This document shows, one piece after another, positions 7,033 through 10,103 of a stretch of 10,103 nt of DNA. Position 1 is the first letter of the stretch. Every line of letters begins with the position of its first letter. The stretch spans positions 1 to 10,103 of the forward strand of contig JADZAO010000002.1 in NCBI GenBank assembly GCA_020852535.1, written 5' to 3'. The notes under the pieces are model-generated. The model was not told where the DNA came from, did no database searches, and worked only from the letters and a program-made list of their open reading frames with translations. The DNA is from Paracoccaceae bacterium (GTDB lineage Bacteria; Pseudomonadota; Alphaproteobacteria; Rhodobacterales; Rhodobacteraceae). Position numbers and translations under genes: made by a program.

Positions 7033-7107
7033 TGGTGGGCGGTACTGGGATCGAACCAGTGGCCACTACGATGTCAACGTAGTGCTCTACCGCTGAGCTA
7101 ACCGCCC
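7033..7107 (-). tRNA. tRNA-Val (anticodon GAC)
   Basis: The minus strand folds into a complete 75-nt cloverleaf with an encoded CCA. The acceptor stem is GGGCGGT/ACCGCCC, the D stem GCTC/GAGC with a 7-nt loop, and the anticodon stem CTACG/CGTAG with loop TTGACAT. The T stem is ACTGG/CCAGT with loop TTCGATC, and the discriminator base is A. The anticodon is GAC, which reads the valine codons GUC and GUU. All stems pair perfectly. The D loop is short and the variable loop has 5 nt. Confidence 0.97.
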
Positions 7108-7142
7108 ACGTCCGCCCCGTATCCGCCCTTTTCAAACAGAAA

Positions 7143-7162
7143 GACGCGGGCGGTTCCGCGTC
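7143..7162 (-). other. Hairpin in the tRNA-Val leader
   Basis: GACGCGG (7143-7149) and CCGCGTC (7156-7162) form a perfect 7-bp GC-rich stem with a 6-nt loop, just 36 nt upstream of the tRNA 5' end. On the minus strand it is followed by TTTCTGTTT. It could be a leader structure guiding 5' processing, or a weak upstream terminator. Function is inferred only. Confidence 0.5.
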
Positions 7163-7171
7163 GGTGGCCGG

Positions 7172-7201
7172 TCTATAACAAGGAGTCGTAGTGGGGTTCA
7201 A
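7172..7201 (-). promoter_or_regulatory. Candidate sigma70 promoter for tRNA-Val (and possibly rpmJ)
   Basis: On the minus strand TTGAAC (7196-7201) and TATAGA (7172-7177) are separated by 18 bp. Each matches the consensus in four of six bases, including the key TTGA and TATA. Transcription would start near 7165, leaving a leader of about 58 nt that includes the hairpin at 7143-7162. Confidence 0.55.
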
Positions 7202-7207
7202 GGGATT

Positions 7208-7801
7208 TTGGCAAAGGAAAAAATCCCACTACATCTGTTAGGTTGTGTTGATGTTAATCTCAATCAGATTGGCTTAGATTAGGATGTATATCACCCCTTA
7301 GCTATTAAGAGTATCGTGATGCGCGTGGCGTATTCCTGTGCGTCGTCGGAGCTTGGCAAGCTGCCCACCCCTCGTGCGAGCCTGAGGTGCGTCTGGCTCG
7401 GCATTGGTTTTGTATCTCAAGGCTTTTGAAAAGTTGACGACGAATTGTTGAGACTCTTGGGCAAGGTTGTGCCGATCAATTGCCATTTGATGCCGTACGG
7501 GGCGATTGAGGCCTATGCACGGCCCGGCTAGTCGTGGTGCGACGTGGTTGAGTAGATCTAGATGGAAATGGCGCTCGGGATGCCTTAGAATGGGGACGTA
7601 TGGCTCTTTGTTGGCTGGCTGGATGCGACTGATATTGTTGTGATCCGTTTCTGGGGTGAGGGATAGTATTGAAAGACAATGCGGGTTTTTGACCTCATTG
7701 TGCATGAGAAGGCTGTGCCCGAAATGCGGAGGCGGGTTGGTTTGAGGAGAGTTGGGATGTTGTGAGAGATATCCGCTTTCGCGGGGATGATATTGGACGT
7801 T
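7208..7801. other. 594-bp region without a recognisable gene; possibly eroded coding sequence
   Basis: No protein family is recognisable on either strand. A minus-strand ORF of 135 codons (7298-7705) is open, but its product is rich in His, Asn, Gln, Pro and Arg and looks like an antisense shadow. The plus-strand frame in register with it reads more like a protein (DELLRLLGKVVP, then NGDVWLFVGWLDATDIVVIRF near 7590-7652). That frame is cut by several stops, mostly TAG, as expected for a decayed gene with Gln codons turned to stops. This is suggestive only. The segment 7208-7297 is plain intergenic sequence rich in A and T. Confidence 0.35.
7769..7793. repeat. Degenerate palindromic (REP-like) element just after the Trm112-like gene
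   Basis: Minus-strand CCGC-GAAA-GCGG forms a stem closed by a GAAA tetraloop, flanked by ATATC/GATAT arms (7769-7773 and 7789-7793). The core ATCCCCGCGAAAGCGG resembles short palindromic repeats dispersed in many proteobacterial genomes, though one arm has diverged. Only one copy lies in this window, so repeat status is inferred. It starts 9 bp past the Trm112-like stop and might also help end that transcript. Confidence 0.35.
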
Positions 7802-7987
7802 TCAGTCAAGTTGTCGAGCTTCGGAGATTAGCATGATTGGGATGCCGTCGCGGATGGGGAAAGCGAGATTGACATCTTTGGATACTAGTTCTTGACGAGT
7901 CGCATCATAGTACAGCGTGCCCTGCGTTACAGGGCAGACGAGCGATTCTAGCATACGCCGATTGAGTACGGTTATCTGATCGGTCAT
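7802..7987 (-). CDS. Trm112-like / YcaR-type small protein
   Basis: This 61-residue protein belongs to the Trm112-like family, whose members in archaea and eukaryotes are small partners that activate methyltransferases. Bacterial YcaR-type members are poorly characterised. The pattern LVCPVTQGTLYYDATRQELVS followed by NLAFPIRDGIPIML is diagnostic. In zinc-binding relatives the first motif is CPxC and a third cysteine follows the ELxC stretch. Here only C18 remains, with Thr and Ser at the other positions, so zinc binding is probably lost. Its ATG overlaps the stop of the LON-domain gene as ATGA, indicating translational coupling. No terminator with a U-run follows, only the palindrome at 7769-7793. 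The family call is firm; the methyltransferase partner is not known. Confidence 0.88.
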   Translation of the reverse strand: MTDQITVLNRRMLESLVCPVTQGTLYYDATRQELVSKDVNLAFPIRDGIPIMLISEARQLD

Positions 7988-8631
7988 TGCATCACCTTAT
8001 TTTTGCCAGTTCCACCGCGCATGGCAAATTCGATTAGAGTTACCAGAGTTTCGCGGCGTTTAGAAAGTGAAGGTGCTTCGAGAAGGGCTTGTTTATCCTC
8101 AGGCGTGAAGGGGCAAAGCATCGAAAGCGAATTTATTAGAAGCTCAGTTTCTGCTTCTTTTAGACTAGACCAGTCGGTCGAGAGGTTTAACGATAGAAAA
8201 AAGCGGTTCAGAAGTGTCAGAAACTCTTCGCGCTGGAATGTGGGATCTTCCTCTTGTGGGCTAAGGTCGCGGATGAAATTAGACCAGTCGACAGTGCAGC
8301 GGCGGTAGGGAGCAAAACTCTGCAACTCTTCCTTGACGCAAAAGCGCGAGATGCCAGAAAGGGTGATCATGTAGCGACTATCTTCGGTCTCGGAAAATCC
8401 TGTTAAGCGACCGGCACACCCGATGGCGTTTAGGCATTTTCCATTTTTGTTTGAAACTTCGCGTGGTTGGATTATGCCGATCAGGCGGTGCTTCGTTTTC
8501 AGGCAATCTTCGATCATCGCAAGGTAGCGGGGTTCGAATATATGTAAGGGAAGGTGTCCGCGGGGCAGCAAAAGCGCTCCGGGTAGAGGAAAAACGGGAA
8601 CCGTTTCGGGTAGGTCGGCTGTGTGCATCAT
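7984..8631 (-). CDS. LON peptidase substrate-binding domain protein
   Basis: This stand-alone protein of about 215 residues has the N-terminal substrate-binding domain of Lon protease without its ATPase or peptidase parts. The opening LPETVPVFPLPGALLLPRGHLPLHIFEPRYLAMI is the family hallmark. Later come IGIIQPRE, GCAGRL and ITLSGISRF. The C-terminal third is a helical extension with ETELLINSLSMLCPFTPEDKQALLEAP. The biochemical role of these proteins is unclear; binding or presenting clients is inferred from the Lon relationship. I chose the ATG at 8631. An in-frame GTG at 8640 and an ATG at 8628 are alternatives, and none has a good ribosome-binding site. It lies 26 bp after the thioredoxin-TPR gene and overlaps the Trm112-like gene by 4 bp. 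The trio therefore looks like one operon concerned with protein quality control. Confidence 0.9.
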   Translation of the reverse strand: MMHTADLPETVPVFPLPGALLLPRGHLPLHIFEPRYLAMIEDCLKTKHRLIGIIQPREVSNKNGKCLNAIGCAGRLTGFSETEDSRYMITLSGISRFCVKEELQSFAPYRRCTVDWSNFIRDLSPQEEDPTFQREEFLTLLNRFFLSLNLSTDWSSLKEAETELLINSLSMLCPFTPEDKQALLEAPSLSKRRETLVTLIEFAMRGGTGKNKVMQ

Positions 8632-8657
8632 AGGGGTCACATGGCCCGCAGTGTTTT

Positions 8658-9560
8658 TTAGGAAAATATCATCGACGACAGGCGGCGACGCCCGTTAAGC
8701 ACGACAGGATCACTGGGTTTGAGTGCGTCGAAGATGATCATGAGCTGGGTTTTGGCGGCGCCATCGTTCCATTCGCGGTTAAGTTTGAAGAGATCAAGCA
8801 GGGTGTCTATTGCTTCTTCCATTTTTCCCGCTGCATGCAGCGCAAGGGCGAGGTTGAAACGGGCATCGCAGTCGACGGGGTCTTTCTCGACGGCGGCGCG
8901 AAGCTCTTGCTCGGATCCGGCATTTACTGCTTGTTTGGCAAGTTTAAGTTGGGCGCGGGCGGCATCGATTTCCTTGGCTTTTCCCATAACCGAGGGTACC
9001 GCTGACAGCATCGCCTCGGCCTGTTTGATCTGGTCGAGGGCGAGGTGGCAGCGAATCATGCCGCAATAGGCTGCTGCATTCTCGGCTTCTTCACCCAGAA
9101 TGGCGGCAAAGGTTTCGGCGGCATCGGTCACGGCGCCTTCGGTTAGCATTTGCTCGGCGGTTTTCAGTGCCTCCGCTAGACCGCCATCACCGGCGAGGGC
9201 TATGATGCGGTCGATGAATTTATTTATTTCGGTTTGTGAAACAACACCTTGAAATCCGTCGACTGGCTGGCCTTGCCAGAAGGCGTAGACGGTGGGAATC
9301 GATTGGATTTGTAACTGGCTGGCGATTGTCTGGTTCTGGTCGACATCGATCTTGACCAATCGCACTTTACCGCCTGCAGCCTTGACTGCCGTTTCGAGTT
9401 GCGGGCCAAGAGTTTTGCATGGGCTGCACCATGTGGCCCAGAAGTCGATGATCACCGGAATCTTACGACTGGCTTCGACCACGTCGGTGACGAAGCCTGC
9501 TTCGGTCGTGTCCTTGACAAGATCGGCGGTTACGGCGGGAGTTTTGTTCATTCCAAACAT
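8658..9560 (-). CDS. cnoX: Thioredoxin-TPR chaperedoxin (CnoX/YbbN-like)
   Basis: The protein of about 300 residues joins an N-terminal thioredoxin domain (residues 10-122) to a C-terminal TPR region (about 125-300), the layout of CnoX/YbbN. In studied species CnoX is a cytoplasmic holdase that protects client proteins and hands them to GroEL/ES. The active site WCSPC is at 44-48 and the cis-proline SIPT at 87-90. So it keeps a CxxC redox pair, unlike E. coli YbbN, and may have thioredoxin activity. The conserved C-terminal block DARFNLALALHAAGKMEEAI, then WNDGAAKTQL and RRRLSSMIFS, is typical of the family. I chose the ATG at 9560, which has a weak GGG 8 nt upstream. ATGs at 9572 and 9551 are possible. 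A TTG-initiated extension to 9626 runs toward the promoter and is unlikely. It leads the operon with the LON-domain and Trm112-like genes. Confidence 0.92.
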   Translation of the reverse strand: MFGMNKTPAVTADLVKDTTEAGFVTDVVEASRKIPVIIDFWATWCSPCKTLGPQLETAVKAAGGKVRLVKIDVDQNQTIASQLQIQSIPTVYAFWQGQPVDGFQGVVSQTEINKFIDRIIALAGDGGLAEALKTAEQMLTEGAVTDAAETFAAILGEEAENAAAYCGMIRCHLALDQIKQAEAMLSAVPSVMGKAKEIDAARAQLKLAKQAVNAGSEQELRAAVEKDPVDCDARFNLALALHAAGKMEEAIDTLLDLFKLNREWNDGAAKTQLMIIFDALKPSDPVVLNGRRRLSSMIFS

Positions 9561-9651
9561 CGTATTACCCATCAAGAAAAGACTTGTTCCTATATGTGCA
9601 TCTGCAGTGGAAAGGCCAAGAGGCAAAGCCGCTTTATGATTTCCTTACTGT

Positions 9652-9679
9652 ACCCTAGCTTATCCTAGGTGCGGGTCAA
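9652..9679 (-). promoter_or_regulatory. Candidate promoter for the cnoX-LON-Trm112 operon
   Basis: Minus-strand TTGACC (9674-9679) and TAGGGT (9652-9657) are spaced by 16 bp. The -35 matches the consensus at five of six bases and the -10 at three (TA...T). The element also contains CCTAG-N6-CTAGG, an imperfect palindrome over the -10 and spacer that could be an operator. The leader to 9560 would be about 85 nt. Confidence 0.45.
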
Positions 9680-9702
9680 GATACGGGACCAAGATGCGCG
9701 GT

Positions 9703-9998
9703 ATGTCGGCATTTTTTGTCTTTGGTGATAGTAATATTCATGGCACTTCGTTTATCGTGAATTGTGGGGGCCTATGCTAGATTTGGTCGGGGGTGTGTGC
9801 TTGCCCTTGGTAGCCTAGGCTGCGCTTGGGTGCCCGATTGGGAATTGGAGAACGGTGGTTTTTCTACCCCGTGATGGGGACATTATGGACGCGGGAAAGA
9901 TGATTCCTGTCAATATAGTCCATGGTGCTCATTATGACGAGGTGGCGTATAATCGGCTTGGCCTTGGAGTGGTGCAGGTTGTAAAGATCTTGGGTTGA
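9703..9998 (+). pseudogene. Decayed SGNH/GDSL hydrolase gene, pieces in three frames with an internal deletion
   Basis: Three plus-strand frames each carry part of one SGNH hydrolase. Frame 1 from ATG 9703 reads MSAFFVFGDSNIHGTSF, the family's block I with the nucleophile serine in GDS, and ends at TAG 9778. Frame 2, from about 9770 to TGA 9872, reads AYARFGRGCVLALG, then PDWELENGG, matching the usual ARF..RWPGV..ALGPDW..EEG region. Frame 3, to TGA 9996, reads IMDAGKMIPVNIVHGAHYDE, then YNRLGLGVVQVV. This corresponds to the C-terminal block where DGxH gives the catalytic Asp and His; here Asp has become His (HGAH). The span of about 300 bp is under half the usual gene, so the middle, including the oxyanion Asn region, is missing. 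Alignment is from memory of the family. The gene is clearly non-functional. Confidence 0.72.
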
Positions 9999-10018
9999 AA
10001 GGGTGGAGTGTTCCAGTG

Positions 10019-10103
10019 ATGCAAATTGAGACGACTGTGCTTGGCGGCGTGCTGATTCTTACCCCACGTCGTTTTGATGATGCGCGAGGCTGGTTTGTCG
10101 AGA
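10019..10103 (+). CDS. rfbC: dTDP-4-dehydrorhamnose 3,5-epimerase, first 28 codons (cut by right edge)
   Basis: The first 28 codons read MQIETTVLGGVLILTPRRFD, then DARGWFVE, close to the invariant opening of RmlC/RfbC (I-x-x-T-x-L-x-GVL-x-L-x-P-R-x-F-x-D-x-RG-x-F-x-E). The full enzyme of about 180-190 residues epimerises dTDP-4-keto-6-deoxyglucose at C3 and C5 in dTDP-L-rhamnose synthesis, which feeds surface polysaccharides. The ATG at 10019 has GGAG 10 nt upstream and follows the pseudogene's last stop by 20 bp. Other rml genes would be expected beyond the edge if this is a rhamnose cluster. Only the N-terminus is visible, so related epimerases such as NovW types are not excluded. Confidence 0.82.
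   Translation, partial: MQIETTVLGGVLILTPRRFDDARGWFVE

Noticed and set aside
7033..7107. tRNA-Val as an integration site for a mobile island
   Set aside because: The sequence 3' of the tRNA is the rpmJ gene, and there is no direct repeat of the tRNA end or integrase in the window.
6839..7201. 120-codon ORF containing rpmJ in its C-terminus
   Set aside because: The extension reads through the tRNA-Val gene and the leader hairpin. bL36 is 41 residues and starts at 6964.
7298..7705. 135-codon minus-strand ORF between the Trm112-like gene and tRNA-Val
   Set aside because: Its product is rich in His, Asn, Gln, Pro and Arg with no recognisable motif, and it has no good ribosome-binding site. A weak resemblance to the RHPE...DLLN region of UbiH-type hydroxylases was considered, but spacing and flanking residues do not fit.
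9561..9626. TTG-initiated extension of the thioredoxin-TPR protein
   Set aside because: It would use a rare start with no ribosome-binding site, and family members begin shortly before the DLVKD motif.
1..10103. CRISPR array, insertion sequence or phage genes
   Set aside because: No regularly spaced direct repeats and no transposase, integrase or phage structural motifs were seen in the translations.

Overview
The window looks like a chromosomal segment from an alphaproteobacterium, most likely of the Rhodobacterales (Roseobacter group). The basis is the order mdh then sucC, sucD, sucA on one strand, the 41-residue alphaproteobacterial type of ribosomal protein bL36, a 320-residue malate dehydrogenase with the RKPGMSRDDL loop, and a thioredoxin/TPR, LON-substrate-binding and Trm112-like trio. 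Base composition is only moderately GC-rich. Leucine CTA codons and CTAG tetramers are common in sucA, which is unusual for the group and suggests an AT-drifting lineage. No sequence search could be run, so family names rest on recognised motifs.

From left to right, all intact genes up to about 9.56 kb lie on the minus strand. Positions 1-1386 hold the N-terminal half of sucA (2-oxoglutarate dehydrogenase E1), which runs off the left edge. Upstream of it are a 41-codon ORF with a signal-peptide-like start (1446-1571), sucD (1604-2491) and sucC (2496-3689). sucC and sucD are separated by only 4 bp. A conspicuous pair of GTGATCAC palindromes, 21 bp apart, lies 5' of sucC. Upstream of that is a class I SAM-dependent methyltransferase (3863-4537), then a hairpin terminator closing mdh (4662-5624). 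These genes supply consecutive TCA-cycle steps: SucA belongs to the complex that makes succinyl-CoA, SucCD converts it to succinate with NTP formation, and Mdh oxidises malate to oxaloacetate.

The middle holds a glutathione S-transferase-like gene (5998-6603), then rpmJ (6839-6964) downstream of a tRNA-Val(GAC) gene (7033-7107). The tRNA has a plausible promoter and a leader hairpin, and rpmJ is followed by a strong terminator. The gap 7208-7801 carries no recognisable gene. It contains a degenerate palindromic repeat and possibly eroded coding sequence. The gap 5688-5997 also holds nothing recognisable, and the 190 bp between the GST start and the rpmJ terminator showed only weak promoter-like sequence.

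The right part is a likely three-gene operon: a CnoX/YbbN-like thioredoxin-TPR protein (8658-9560), a LON-substrate-binding-domain protein (7984-8631) and a Trm112-like protein (7802-7987), the last two overlapping by ATGA. A candidate promoter sits at 9652-9679. On the plus strand, 9703-9998 is the wreck of an SGNH/GDSL hydrolase gene, its recognisable pieces spread over three frames. It is followed at 10019 by the start of an rfbC/rmlC-like gene (dTDP-4-dehydrorhamnose 3,5-epimerase) cut by the right edge. The window is mainly housekeeping; no undescribed multi-gene system was found. The points most worth checking are the paired palindromes, the 41-codon ORF and the decayed hydrolase.
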